64,000 bases of DNA from Euptelea pleiosperma (Eukaryota > Streptophyta > Magnoliopsida > Ranunculales > Eupteleaceae): assembly GCA_035048495.1 (NCBI GenBank), contig CM068549.1, positions 10,650,000-10,713,999 on the forward strand, given 5' to 3'. Position 1 is the first letter of the stretch. Every line of letters begins with the position of its first letter. Below, piece after piece: positions 22,654-34,095 of the stretch. The position numbers were made by a program, and so were the translations under genes. The notes under the pieces are model-generated. The model saw only the letters and a list, made by a program, of their open reading frames with translations. It was not told the origin of the DNA and did no database searches.

Positions 22654-24122
22654 ATGCGTACTAGGGCAGCCGATCATACTGCTCCACCAGATCCGAGGAT
22701 GGAGCAGGTATTACAGATGTTGCAGAGCCTATCTGAGTGGGTCTATACGATCCAGACCTAGCAGACTCAGACACAGACACCTAAAGAGACACCACCAGTA
22801 GTACCCCCTCAAGAGCCCAGAATTCTAGTTCCTCCCATAGCACCACGACCACCTCTAGTAAGCCCTGAGTAGAAACAGCCAGCACATGACCAGGGACGCA
22901 TTCTTTTGGAGTTCCAGAAGATGAGGCCACCCTCCTTCAGAGGTTCCGCCTCAGACCCCTTGGAGGCAAAACGATGGGTCCTTCATTTAGAGAAGATCTT
23001 TCGAGTCACAAGTTGCACTGATGAGTAGAGAGTAGATTTGGCCACATTTATGCTCGAGGGAGAGGCCGAGCATTGGTGGGCCATGACTCGACGAGTACAG
23101 GATGGAGCCCCCATCACTTGGGCAAGATTTCTGACTTTATTTCATGAGCACTTCTTTCCGGAGACTGTTCGAGACAGGATGCAGTCTGAGTTTATGGATC
23201 TGACACAGGGATCTTGTAGTGTCAGAGAGTAGGAGTCTCACTTCGCAGAGTTGTCCCGCTTTGCCCCTGACATTGTCTTATCAGAGGAGGTGAAGGGCAA
23301 GAAATTTATGAGAGGACTGCGACCGTCTCTTCGTAGCAGCTTAGTAGCATTTGAGGCCAAGACTTATGCAGAGATAGTGCATAAGGCCTTGTGGATAGAG
23401 AGAGATGATGAGGACCAGCATAGAGTGCGAGGCCAATCTAGTGGCAGTAGGGCACCTAGTCAGTGGGATGATTGGTCCGATGGGGCCAAGAGACAGAGAG
23501 TCGATTTGACTCCAGGATTTCGACAGCCAGTTCAGTTTCGACCCCCACCTCTGCCAGTGTCCCAAAGACCTCAACAATGAGTGCTTGTCTGACAGAGTCA
23601 GCCTGTGAGGCACCAACAGGTTCCACAGAGACTGCCTATGCCACAACGACTCCCACCTCGACCGCCGCAGCAGTTGCCTAGACAGCAATTCTCACTGCAG
23701 AGGCCACCACAGTCGACAGGCCAGCTGGGCTAGAGGCAGACTACCAGCACCTATTTCACTTGCAGCGAGCAGGGTCACTTCGCCAGAGATTGTCCGAGGC
23801 CCAGGCAGACATTGCAGACCGGACAGAAACCGATGGTCCAAGGCAGAGTCTATGCCATTAGCCAGCAGGATGCATCAGCTTCTGAAGCAGTTATTGAAGG
23901 TACCTTGTTAATATTTCATAGCTTAGCACATACATTGATAGATCCTGGCTCGACGCATTTGTTTATCTCGACTACTTTTGTTCATGCTCTAGACCTTGAG
24001 CCAGAGCAGTTAGATTACACTCTCTCTGTAGCTACGCCATTGGCCAGCGCTATTTTGACTGATCGAGTATGCAAGAACTGCGTTGTGAGGATAGGAGATC
24101 GGGATCTATCAGTGGATCTCAC
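22654..24122 (+). pseudogene. gag-pol: gag and N-terminal protease of the Tekay-type element
   Basis: From ATG 22654 (MRTRAADHTAPPDP) one frame runs to 24122 with in-frame stops at 22759, 22870, 23026, 23230 (TAG), 23578, 23590 (TGA) and 23731 (TAG), but no frameshift. The capsid core is clear at 23040-23400 (FMLEGEAEHWWAM, HFAELSRFAPDIV, KFMRGLRPSLRS). The zinc knuckle at 23752-23793 reads YFTCSEQGHFARDC, so the first cysteine is replaced by tyrosine. The protease active site at 23941 reads LIDPGSTH instead of the usual D-S/T-G. A family-A solo LTR splits the protease at CTCAC 24118-24122, and the frame resumes in phase at 26688. Confidence 0.92.
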
Positions 24123-25136
24123 TGATATTCGCTCAAAAGTGCTTATTTTAAGCAATTATCCTTTTAGCGTTATTGCATTCTCCTACGTAAAATACTCTAT
24201 TTACTTACTTTTCTACGTAAGAGTCTCTTCTGTTGCGTAGAACACACTTTTCTGGACGAAATGGTATATTTGCATGCATTAAACACATTTTCGGAAGTCT
24301 AGATATTAAGCCGTTCTGATAAAGTCTCATTACGCGCTTCTTCTGTCGCAGGAAACCCGATGGGACGATTCTCAAGACTTGTGGGCCCAAATCGATCATG
24401 AAAGCCCATTATCAAAGCTTAAAGAGCCCACATGCTATGATTAGAAGATATGGGCCAAATATGGGCTGAATAAGAGGACCATAAAGTCGGCCCAAAGAAC
24501 GAAGAGAGCCGGAGAGCCAATGACCAAGAGACGGACCAAAGCGTTTAAAGCCACATGAGTCAGCAAAGAATGATAGTCGACTCTACTGGAGAAGCGTGAG
24601 GATGGTCACAGTGAAGAACAGGGTTCCAGACCCTCCGCCAGTGCTTTTTTCCATTTTTTTGATACTTTTTCTCTCATCTCTCCTTATTCTCTCTCTCTCT
24701 TCATCTCTCGATCCTCGAATCTACTGACCTAACCCCAGAACTCCTGCCTATCAGCTCTATCTCATCTCCCTTAGCTTTCTGACCGTTGGATCTTCCATCG
24801 GACCGTTGGATCTTCAATCGGACCGTTGGATCTCTCTAGATCCGTCGATCTACCAATCTGAGTCCCAATCAAGTCACCATCCATCCGATCGCCATCAGAC
24901 TGTCTGTCACATCATTCTGTGAGATGATGGACATCATCAACCCATGAGGGCCAATAGCCGGGCCCATCTTCATCGACCCGCTGACCGACTAGTTAGTGGA
25001 CCCCGCGAATTTCAAAAATAATTTAATTAAATGGGGGGTCCACTAATTGGGGAGATTTCCCATAGAAAAGTAGGTTTTTACTTAAAAAAAAAAAAAAAAA
25101 AAAATTATTTTTCTTATTTTTTTATTTTCTAAAATC

Positions 25137-25201
25137 CCCTATTTCCATTAATGGAAATAGGGAAGCTTTAAAAGGAGAAGGATAGGGGTTCATTCGAACC
25201 C
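25137..25201 (+). promoter_or_regulatory. Core promoter of the solo LTR in the protease
   Basis: Perfect 26-bp palindrome at 25137-25162. The TATA position has become GCTTTAAAAGG. The downstream inverted repeat (25186-25201, GGGTTCATTCGAACCC) has one mismatch. Confidence 0.5.
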
Positions 25202-25490
25202 TAATCCCTCTCCCCTCTCATCCTCTCTTCCCCCCTTTTCAATCCCCCCCACGTTCTCCCTCCACCGGGCCGTTTTTCTTCTTTTCTTCTTCTTCTTCTT
25301 CTTCTTCTTCTTCTTCTTCTTCTCCCTTCTCTTCTCCGGCGAGCTGCTCCACCAAGCATCTACGCCCCTGCCCCTTTGCTGCAACGCCTCCACAGTCCAT
25401 CCACGACTGCCTGGTGCAGCCCATCATCCATCCACGACCGCCTGGTTGCAGCACAAGGTTTCATACCGCCTTCCTCTTCTCACGTTTTTA

Positions 25491-25515
25491 CCGGAGTTGC
25501 AGGCTGCAACTCCGG
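25491..25515. repeat. Single hairpin module
   Basis: Perfect 11-bp arms CCGGAGTTGCA / TGCAACTCCGG with loop GGC, on the sense strand of this LTR. Confidence 0.95.
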
Positions 25516-26687
25516 CAGGTCACGAACTCCACCACCAGCGCCTCCATCACCGGTTCTCTTCTCCAAGAACCGTTGCTGCATCTCCAAGCCGTCATCACCT
25601 CTCTTCTCTTGGCCACAAATAAAAAAAAAAATAATATAGAAAAAAAAAGGAAAGAAAAGAAGAAGATGAGGGGAAGCCATTAACGTCCCTCCTCGGAGCT
25701 TGCTGGGTTGTTGCCCTGGACAACGCCACCAGCGTCTCCACTTTGCTGCTGCTCTCACCTACGAACACCACCTTGCTAGTGCGTCCTCCATCCTCCACAT
25801 CTCGTCGGGCTGGGTGCAGACCTCCCTTGCTGCTCCTCCTTTCCAAGCGACTCCCAATGTCCAAGAACCTGCAACCCATCTCTGGCAGGCTGGGTCAAAT
25901 CTCCTCCAAGCCGTTCAGATCTGGATGTTCAACCCGTGCTGCTATCACGGCCTGCTACATCTAGGCCGAAGCCCATCTCCTCTAAGGTGGAGACCGCTTC
26001 ACTCCACCCACCTCACACCGCTGTCTCTCCACTACGGACTGCAATGTTGATCTTTGTCCCTTGGGCCGATTCCAGCCACCCATTTTAGCCACCACGAACC
26101 ACCAAAACTCTCCCTCAAGCCTGGAATGCCATCTACAAACCATGTATCCATGGCCGATTCTCCAAACTTTGAGCAGCATGTCATCTTCTCCGGCCGATCC
26201 TATCTCCGGTAAGTAGAGAGAGGTAACTTCCTCCCTCTATCTCCATCCCTTTCTCTCTCCTCCCTTAGTTTCTCTCTCTAGGTTTCTCCCATTCTCTCTC
26301 TAGCTTAGTTTTAGGTTCTTTACAAATTTGTTTATTTTTGTTTGATGTTTTGAGCATTGTAAGAATTTTTAATGTTAATGGATGAATTCTCTTTTCGGGT
26401 GTTATTTGATTTCCTTCATTATTGTTTTTAATAGTCTGTGATAATCTAAAAGAAAAAAAAGGTTTTAAATCCCATTATCACCATTCTCATCCTGCCATTA
26501 TTTCTAACATCATTCTGTTATTTCATGTTCTTTATTAAGCGTGCCCTAACCCCGAGTGCGGATCGACATCCGACACGAATCCCTATACGAAATTGCATAC
26601 TTTTGCAGGATAAAAATCGGATCAAATTACAAATCTTGTTGATTCTAGGGTTTCCGTAAGCAACGACGCGGGAAAACCCTATTTTCA

Positions 26688-27265
26688 CTCACCCTGTTAT
26701 CTATACGAGACTTTGATGTCATACTTGGCATGGATTGGCTATCGGCGTACCATGCAGTAGTAGATTGTTTTGAGAAGTTGGTGACATTCCACATCCCAGG
26801 GCAGCCATCATTCAGATTTGTTGGCAATAAGTCCCCACAGTTACTACTGGAGTCGACCTCTAGGGCCATCAAGCCTAGAGATGAGAGTTACTTGGGATTT
26901 TTAGCCTCCCTAGTCGAAGAGAAGATAGAAAAGCCATCTCTAGATCAAATACCAGTCACATTTGAGTATGCAGATGTGTTTCCAGACTAGTTACCAGGTC
27001 TTCCTCCCAAGAGAGAGGTAGAGTTCTGCATAGACCTTGTGCCTGGCACGACTCCTATATCCATCTCTCCTTACAGCATGGCTCCAGCTGAGCTTAAGGA
27101 GCTGAAGGATCAGCTGGAAGAGCTACTGGTAAAGGGTTTCATCCGACCTAGCACATCTCCTTGGGGAGCGCTAGTTCTCTTTGTAAAGAAGAAGGATGGC
27201 TCATCGAGACTATGTGTCGACTACCGACAGTTGAATCGGGTTACAATGAAGAATAGATACCCCCT
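26688..27265 (+). pseudogene. pol: C-terminal protease and N-terminal RT of the Tekay-type element
   Basis: The frame continues from the protease (FDVILGMDWLSAYHAVVDCF, a hallmark of plant gypsy protease) to a TAG at 26988 where a Glu or similar codon is expected. The RT start follows: [20 protein letters not shown] at about 27140-27200 and [13 protein letters not shown], the typical first RT blocks. The frame is cut at CCCCT 27261-27265 by element B2 and resumes in phase at 39440. Confidence 0.92.
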
Positions 27266-27839
27266 TGATATTCGCTCAAAAGTGCTTATTTTAAGCCATT
27301 ATCCTTATAGCGATGTCGCATTCTCTTACGTAAAACTTATCTTTTTGTCGACTTTTCCATATAAGAATTTCTTCCATTGCGTAGAACGCATTCTTTAGAC
27401 GAAAATCGACTATTTGTATGAAATATATGCATTTCGGATAGTCCAGTATCAAGCCGTTTTAGTTGAATCTCATTACGCCCTTTTTCACCTGTAGGAGACC
27501 CTATCGGGCGATTCTCGAGGACTGGCTGGCCCACGATCAACCACAGAAGACTTCTATCAAACCTTAAATAGCCAACATGCTAGGATAAAAAGATAGAAGA
27601 CATATACGGGCAAAGCTAAAGGATCGTAGAGCCGGAAGGACTAAGAGAGAGAATAGTTGGAGACCAAGAGAAGGACTTAGGTGTTAAAGGCCACACCAAT
27701 TGACATCAAAGGATAAGTTTGACTTATTGGTGGAGCTGACGAGAGAGAATAAAGAAGACTAGGGTTCAAGACCCTCCAATGCTTTTATTTTTATATTTTT
27801 CTCTCACCTCTCTCCTATTTCTCTCTTTATCAATCTATC

Positions 27840-28030
27840 TTGGCCCATGACATAGGCCCATGACCTAAGCCCATGACCAATGACCCATGATCCATGACCC
27901 ATGCCCATGCCCATGCCCATGACCCATACCCATGTCCATGACCCATGCCCATACCCATACCCATACCCATACCCATGCCCATGCCCATGCCCATGACCCA
28001 TGACCCATGCCCATTACCCATGCTCATGCC
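27840..28030. repeat. CCCATG/CCCATA hexamer array in the B2 5' LTR
   Basis: About 190 bp of imperfect 6-7 bp units (CCCATG, CCCATAC, CCCATGA). On the minus strand it reads as a Met-Gly-His/Tyr ORF, which is an artefact. The 3' LTR array (38350-38490) is shorter. Confidence 0.95.
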
Positions 28031-29968
28031 TATTTGCAACAACAAGAGAGAATTGGTCTCACTTGACTGATTCTTCTCTCCTCCATATCTCTCTATTCTA
28101 GTCACTCTCTCTCATCTAACTAACCCATTCCTAACCGTTGGATCTCTCTAGATCTAACGGTCATCATTTTTACAACAAGCAAAAAGAAAAAAAAAAGTCT
28201 ATAAGAGGGATCTCTCCTTCTTGGGTTGGTTCCCTCCCCATTCTCTTCCTCTTTTTCTTCTTTTTTTATCTTCTTCTTCACCCTTCTTCTCCGGCGAGCA
28301 ACTCCGGCGAGCTCACCATTAATGCCTCCACTTCGAGGTGCAAAGCGTCAAACAGCAACGTCTCCTTACTGCCAATTCCATCCGCCACAATCAAAGGCTA
28401 CAATCCTCAATCCTATTGAGGTCGATCCAATCGGAGTTGCACCATCTACCTCTTTAATGGTAAGCTTCTCTCTAATTCATCTCTCTAATCTTCCTACTTT
28501 CTTTCTCTATCTTCTTTCCCTCTCTACCTTTACATGCTTTCTAGGGTAATATTTTAATGACTTTCTAGATTAATTTGGTTTAATGTTATTTCCGTTGTAA
28601 AGCATTTGAACAAGCATTGTAAACATTTATTTTTAGTTTAATGAACAAGTTTTAAATTCAAGTTTAAGTTGTTTTCATTTATTGTGTTTTTCATTCTCGT
28701 TTCTCTTATGTTTTTTTATTCTAATAGTTTTAACAACAATCTCAAGTATATTTTAAATCAACCTCCACCATTCTCACCCTTTGAAAGTAGGATTTTTCCG
28801 TGTCGTTGGTTACGGAAACCCTAACTTCAACACATTTTTAATTAATCAGAGACTTTTAACCTGTAGAATGAGCAATTTTGCACAGTGGCTTGTGTCGGAT
28901 GTCGATCCGCACTCGGGATTAGTCGGATTAACGCGAATAAGAACATAAAATGACAGAAATTCATCGATCTTGAATCAAAATAAACTTTATTTCATGAATT
29001 CAAATGTAACTTACAACTCAAACATGAAACAATTAATCTAGAAAATAGTAAAATTGAATTAGAGAGAGAAAGATAAGAGAGATGAAAGCTAAGTAGAGAG
29101 AGAAAATATCAAAACTTAGAGAGAGAAATAAGAGACCTAGAGAGAGAAACTAGTGTAAAGAGAGAGAAAGATGAAAGTAGAGAGAGATCTAATCCTAGAT
29201 AGAGGTCTAGAGAGAGAAAGGAAAGTAAAAGTAGAGAGAGAGAAAATGATGAGATAGAAAGTGGAGAAAATAGGGAGAGAAACTAAAGAGGAGAAGAGAG
29301 AGAGAGAGAACTCACTCTTTTAGAAACTTACCTTGGCCAGTCGATCTTTGATGGAGGTGACTCTCTAGAGGTTCAACAGGTCGAAGGGGGCACGTGAGAT
29401 GGTGGAGAAAATGGCATGAAGAACATGTCCGACCAGCAAGGGGAAGCTCTCGGCCACGTTAGATACGTGATTGTTGATCCATCCAAAGAGAGGAGCGGTG
29501 CAACTGGGGTTTTCCCAGCGTGGATTAGTAGGCCAGCAAGCCGTGGACTGGTGGTGGAAGGATTGCAGCAAGAAGAGGATGCAACTGGGGTTCAAATTTG
29601 CAACTCATGGAAGGCGGCAAGATCTGTGAGTTGCCGAGAATGATGATGCAGGCCGTCGTCGTCCAGCAGTCTTTAATGGTGGAGACTATGGTGCTGTTGC
29701 ACCCTACCAGGTGGAACGTGATGGAGATGAGACTGGCGGCGTTGGGTGGAGAAGGAAGAGAATCATAGGTCTGCAACTCTCAACCGAAGTTGTAGGCGGA
29801 GATTGCAACTGTAGGTGGTGGTGGAGGCGCACAGATGGTGATGATGACCATGGATGCACGGTGTTGCAGCAGGTGGCGGTGCTGTGGCAGAGAAGAAGAG
29901 AAGAGCAGGTTACGGTGATTAAGAAGAAGAGAATCAGAAGAGAAGAAGAAGGGAAGAAGAATCAACGG

Positions 29969-31044
29969 CCGGAGTTGCAGACCTGCAACTCCGACGAAAA
30001 CGGGGACAAAGAAGAAGAAGAAGAAAGGTTTGAAGAAAGAAGGGGAGGAAGAGAAGGTAAAGAAGGGAAAGAGGGGGCTGACTGAGACGATGGTGGAGCA
30101 GGCTAGCTGTGGAGTTGTGGTGTTGCGGTGAAGGACGCAACAACGACCGGAGTTGCAACCTGCAACTCCGGTAGCACGTGAAGACGTACTGTGGGCTGTA
30201 CCTGCTAAGAAGAACAGCAGAAGAAGAGGATGGGCAGGAGAGGATGAAGAAGAGGAAGAGAAGAAAAAGAAAACAAAGAAGAAAAAAGAAAATGAGCAAG
30301 AAGATGGCCGGGAGTTGCAGGTCTGCAACTCCGGCCAGAAAATGCAAAGAAGAAGCGACGATGAAGAGAAGAAGAAGAAGGAGAAGGGAAAGAGGGGGAA
30401 GAAGAAGATAGGAAGAAGAGAAGGGAAGAAGAAGAGGGGGGTAGGAACCCTTACCGTTGGATCATGTTGCAGGTGGAGGCGTGGTGAGAACCGGTGGTGA
30501 GAACCGGGAAGAAGCTCGCCGGTTTTAATGGCGAGGTGGTTGCTGTGATGGTGCTTGAAGAGGGGCAGCAGCTGCTGGTGCGTGGCTGCTAGGACGCTAG
30601 AAAGGAGGCGGAGCAATGAGGCGGAGGTGACGTGCAGCAGCAGGCGAACCCAAGAAGTTGCAGGCGGTGGGCAACTGGTCGTTCGAGTGGAGAAGACGGA
30701 CTGGTGGAAGAGGAGGATCAGGGAGGAAGAAGTGGGGGCAGGCGTAGCAGGTGGAGAAGGAGGGGGGCGTTGCCGGAGAGAAGAGGAGGCGCTGTTGTAG
30801 GCGGAGGAGACGGAACCCACCATTTTTTTCCTTCTTTTTTTTTTCTTTTTTTTTTTTTTTTTCCTGGTTTTGGTGAGAGAGGCGAGGGCGAAGCGGTGGA
30901 AGATGAAGAGCGGAGCTAATGCTGACGGTGCAGCAGAAGATGGAAGTGCTGCTTGGTGCACTAAGGAGACAGCAGGCTGCTGCGCAGGTTTCCTGCGAGC
31001 TTCTTGCCGTAGAAGATGACCGGAGTTGCAGCCTGCAACTCCGG
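29969..31044. repeat. Four hairpin modules in the nested solo LTR
   Basis: Inverted repeats at 29969-29993 (loop GACC, last base lost), 30147-30171 (loop ACC), 30308-30334 (one extra G in the left arm, loop GGTC) and 31020-31044 (loop GCC). The segment between the first two is nearly the same as 20550-20730 in A1. Confidence 0.92.
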
Positions 31045-31258
31045 TAGGTAAAAAAAAATGAAGACAGACGTTAGAAGCAGAAGAAGAAGAAGAAGAAGAA
31101 GAAGAAGAAGAAGAAGATGGTGGAGCTGGCGTACCAGTCCGGTGGTGGCTCGCCGGAGAGGAAGGAGTGGAGGAGAAGAAGAAGAAGAAGGAGGAGAAAG
31201 CGCCGAAAACGTCGGGGGAGTTTTGGGGGAAAGAGAGGAAGAGATTGGAGGGGGATTA

Positions 31259-31322
31259 GGGTTCGAACGAACCCTTCTCCCTCCTCTTATAAAGCTCCCT
31301 ATTTCCTTTAATGGAAATAGGG
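31259..31322 (-). promoter_or_regulatory. Core promoter of the nested solo LTR
   Basis: 26-bp palindrome 31297-31322 with one central mismatch, CTTTATAAG just downstream in minus sense, and perfect 16-bp inverted repeat 31259-31274. Confidence 0.55.
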
Positions 31323-31333
31323 TATTTTTGAAA

Positions 31334-31337
<4 letters not shown>

Positions 31338-31371
<34 letters not shown>
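31338..31371. repeat. (AT)n microsatellite
   Basis: About 17 AT units followed by a T-run. It sits where the other family-A LTRs have only A/T homopolymers. Confidence 0.95.
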
Positions 31372-31379
<8 letters not shown>

Positions 31380-32556
31380 TTTTAAAAGTAAAAATCTACT
31401 TTTCTATGGGGAATCTCCTCAATTAGTGGACCCCCCGTTTTTTTGAAATTTAATTAAAATTCTTTGGAAATTCACGGGGTCCACTAACTGGTCGGACAGC
31501 GGGTCGATGATGATGGGCCCGGCTACTGGCCCACATGGATTTATGATGTCCATTGTCTCACAAGATGATGTGACAGACGGTCTGATGGCGATCGGATGGA
31601 TGGTGACTTGATTGGGACCCAGATTGGTAGATCGACGGATCTAGAGAGATCCAACGGTCCGATTGAAGATCCAATGGTCCGATGGAAGATCCAACGGTCA
31701 GAAAGCTAAGGGAGATGAGATAGAGCCGAATGGTAGGAGTTCTGGGGTTAGGTCAGTAGATTCGAGGATCGAGAGATGAAGAGAGAGAGAGAATAAGAAG
31801 AGATGAGAGAGAAAGTATCAAAAAAATGGAGAAAAGTATTGGCAGAGGGTCTGGAACCCTGGTCTTCACTGTGACCATCCTCACGCTTCTCCAGTAGAGT
31901 AGACTATCATTCCTTGCTGACTCATGTGGCTTTAAACGCTTTGGTCCGTCTCTTGGTCATTGGCTCTCCTGTTCTTTTCGTTCTTTGGGCCGGCTTTTTG
32001 GTCCTCCTATTCAGCCCATAGTTGGCCCATATCTTTTAGTCATAGCATGTGGGCTCTTTAAGCTTTGATAATGGGCTTTCCTGATCGATGTGGGCTAGCA
32101 AGTCTCGAGAATTGTCCCATCGGGGTTTCCTGCGACAGAAGAAGCGCGTAATGAGACTTTATCAGAATGACTATATGTCTAGACTTCCGAAAATATGTTT
32201 AATGCATGCAAATATACCATTTCATCCAGAAAAGTGTATTCTACGCAACACAAGAGACTCTTACGTAGAAAAGTAGATAAATAGAGTATTTTAACGTAGG
32301 AGAATGTAATTATGCTAAAAGGATAATTGCTTAAAATAAGCACTTTTAAGCGAATATCACCCTTCCATTTATTCTGAGCATTTTCTGATTATTCTTGTTT
32401 CTTATTTTGCTAACTAATCCCGAGTGCGGACTCTACATGAGCCACTCTGCAAGTCTGCTTATTTGCAGATTAAGTGAACCAATTCGGAGAAATTACAAAT
32501 ATTGTTGAACTTTAGGGTTTCCGTAACCAACGATGCGGAAAAACCTTATTTTCAAA

Positions 32557-32570
32557 TGGCGCCGTTGTCG
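32557..32570 (+). other. Primer-binding site of B2
   Basis: TGGCGCCGTTGTCG begins two bases after the LTR end TTTTCA. It is the same site as in A1 and fixes which end of the LTR is U5. Confidence 0.85.
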
Positions 32571-34095
32571 CTCGGTTGACGGGATTGCAAAAAGATGAAA
32601 AGGAATTCAGAAAGCTGTTTAATCTTGAAGATCCGATCCAATTCGGAGACTTTCTACTTTATTTTTTACATTTTCCACTTATTATTTTAATGCCGCCGAG
32701 TGCAAGGTTGTAATAATTTAGGGATTCATTTTCTCTCCTTTTAGAATAATAGCTAGATAATTAACTAATTAAAAATACCAAAAATATTAGGATCAGATTT
32801 CAATTCTGCTATTTCTAGTTAGATCACCATTGGTTATTTGATTCAATTTGAAAGATTTCCAACTCTGGGTAATTCAAAAGTAGATATTTCCGAACACTAA
32901 TTCGGGAATAGCAAAAGTTAAATTTCAAACCCTGACTGGAACTAATTCACAATACCTGCCTTAAATCATTGCGTGTTTCTTGAAACCCCAAAGGCGGTAT
33001 ACCTTCCAATTCCATACCTAGACCATTGTGGACTAACGTGATTGCGGATTGCGTTTACCAAGTGAGTAGGGAGCGAAAGCTCAAAGAAGTGGAGTTGGGC
33101 CCAAGCCCATTTGGATACCCCTCCCTATCTCACGGAGTAGACCCCGTGCGTAGCCAGCGGGCAGGTAAGTTTTTACACTTCGCCTTGAGTGCGATCGTGA
33201 TCATTGTGCAAACACTGTGCCGATTGTTTATTTGTTTTTGCAACACTTATCGGAATTGCTTGGTTTGGCCATAATAAAATACATAAAGAGCAAACCCAGC
33301 TCTAACTTAAAATTGGTGGGATTTCATCACTCACCTCGTCATTCCAGCTTTTGTGCAACCACAGCCAAGAATTAAAATCAATCAAGAATAGAGCCCACTT
33401 AGATCGGTGTTCGACGAAAACTCCACATAAAGCGACCCCTTCAAAGATCAAGTCGATTAAGTCCATGAGTGCGGGTCTCTGTTATCTAACACACCCATAG
33501 GTCCCTACTACTCAAGTATACCGAGCTCGTAAGTGGCCTCCTTGATTATCTGTCGGATTAGCTAGTGTCGGATTAGGAACACGAACCAACCCTAGCTCCT
33601 CTTCTAGGAAAACTCATCTTCACACTTGACAAATCCAGTTAGTCTGGGGCGTACTTAAGTCAGCTGATGTGCCGCACGTCTGTCTAGACTTCGGATTATC
33701 TTGCAGTCAACTTGAGTTAGTACTAGCGGATTTATTTGAAGAGTGTATCCTTGTGAGAACCTACAGAGTGAAAAGTTAGTCCAGCGGGTAATAGTAGATA
33801 AACCAGTGGTCCGCCCATTGTCATAATCTACACTATCCCTACACTAAACAAGATAATTCATAATACTATCTTGATTGTTTAGAAATAGGATTATCTGTTG
33901 CTCTGTGTGCATCATTTAGGCTCATTCGGTTTCGTAGTCCTTCGATTTTTTACTGACTCTAGGGCTTGCTTTTACAAGCATATGCCCATTTGGATTTGAT
34001 CCAACTCGAGACTGATTCGATCTGAGAGTCAGTCTACCGCACCGCTCTCTTCCACCTAATCTATCTCCCTACTCTGAGAGACTCACATCTCTCTA
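32571..34095 (+). other. B2 5' leader, non-coding
   Basis: 1.5 kb with no conserved frame. It matches the A1 leader in blocks. It ends with GTCAGTCTACCGCACC just before the ATG, as in A1. The acceptor-like GGGCTTGCTTTTACAAG is at 33963-33979. Confidence 0.6.

Larger units (their letters stand above)
24123..26687 (+). mobile_element. Family-A solo LTR in the protease
   Basis: 2565 bp, TGATATTCGC...CCCTATTTTCA, flanked by CTCAC (24118-24122 and 26688-26692). There is no interior or second LTR, so it is a solo LTR left by LTR-LTR recombination. In sense order it has: paired ACGTA block (24185-24240), three GATCC repeats (24783-24840), promoter palindrome (25137), CTT tract, one hairpin (25491-25515), splice donor CCGGTAAGT (26208-26214), CT-rich tract, and a U5 end with GGGTTTCCG. 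Removing it restores a continuous protease frame. Confidence 0.94.
28782..32359 (-). mobile_element. Family-A solo LTR nested in the B2 5' LTR
   Basis: 3578 bp, TGAAAGTAGG...CGAATATCA, flanked by CCCTT (28777-28781 and 32360-32364). The joined flanks match the uninterrupted sequence at 39236-39250. It is the longest LTR of the family here, from expansion of purine-rich and hairpin DNA. A splice donor AAGGTAAGT in minus sense lies at 29326-29332, with a long GA tract at 29040-29310. It is the youngest layer of the nest. Confidence 0.94.
27266..32554 (+). repeat. 5' LTR of B2, interrupted
   Basis: About 1.7 kb once the insert 28782-32359 and one CCCTT copy are removed. It matches 37776-39434 closely along its whole length. 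Contents: GTCTATAAGAGG TATA-like site near 28197, a CCCATG tandem array, a donor AATGGTAAGC (28459-28465) and a U5 end GGAAAAACCTTATTTTCA. Confidence 0.92.

Noticed and set aside
24123..26687. Family A as a DNA transposon or MITE with terminal inverted repeats
   Set aside because: The two ends are not inverted repeats of each other. TG...CA ends, 5-bp TSDs, and a primer site plus purine tract next to the same ends in A1 and B2 show that these are LTRs.
27804..28105. Met-Gly-His/Tyr-rich open frames on the minus strand (also 38344-38574)
   Set aside because: They are the translation of the CCCATG array in the B2 LTRs. There is no start context, homologue or codon signal.
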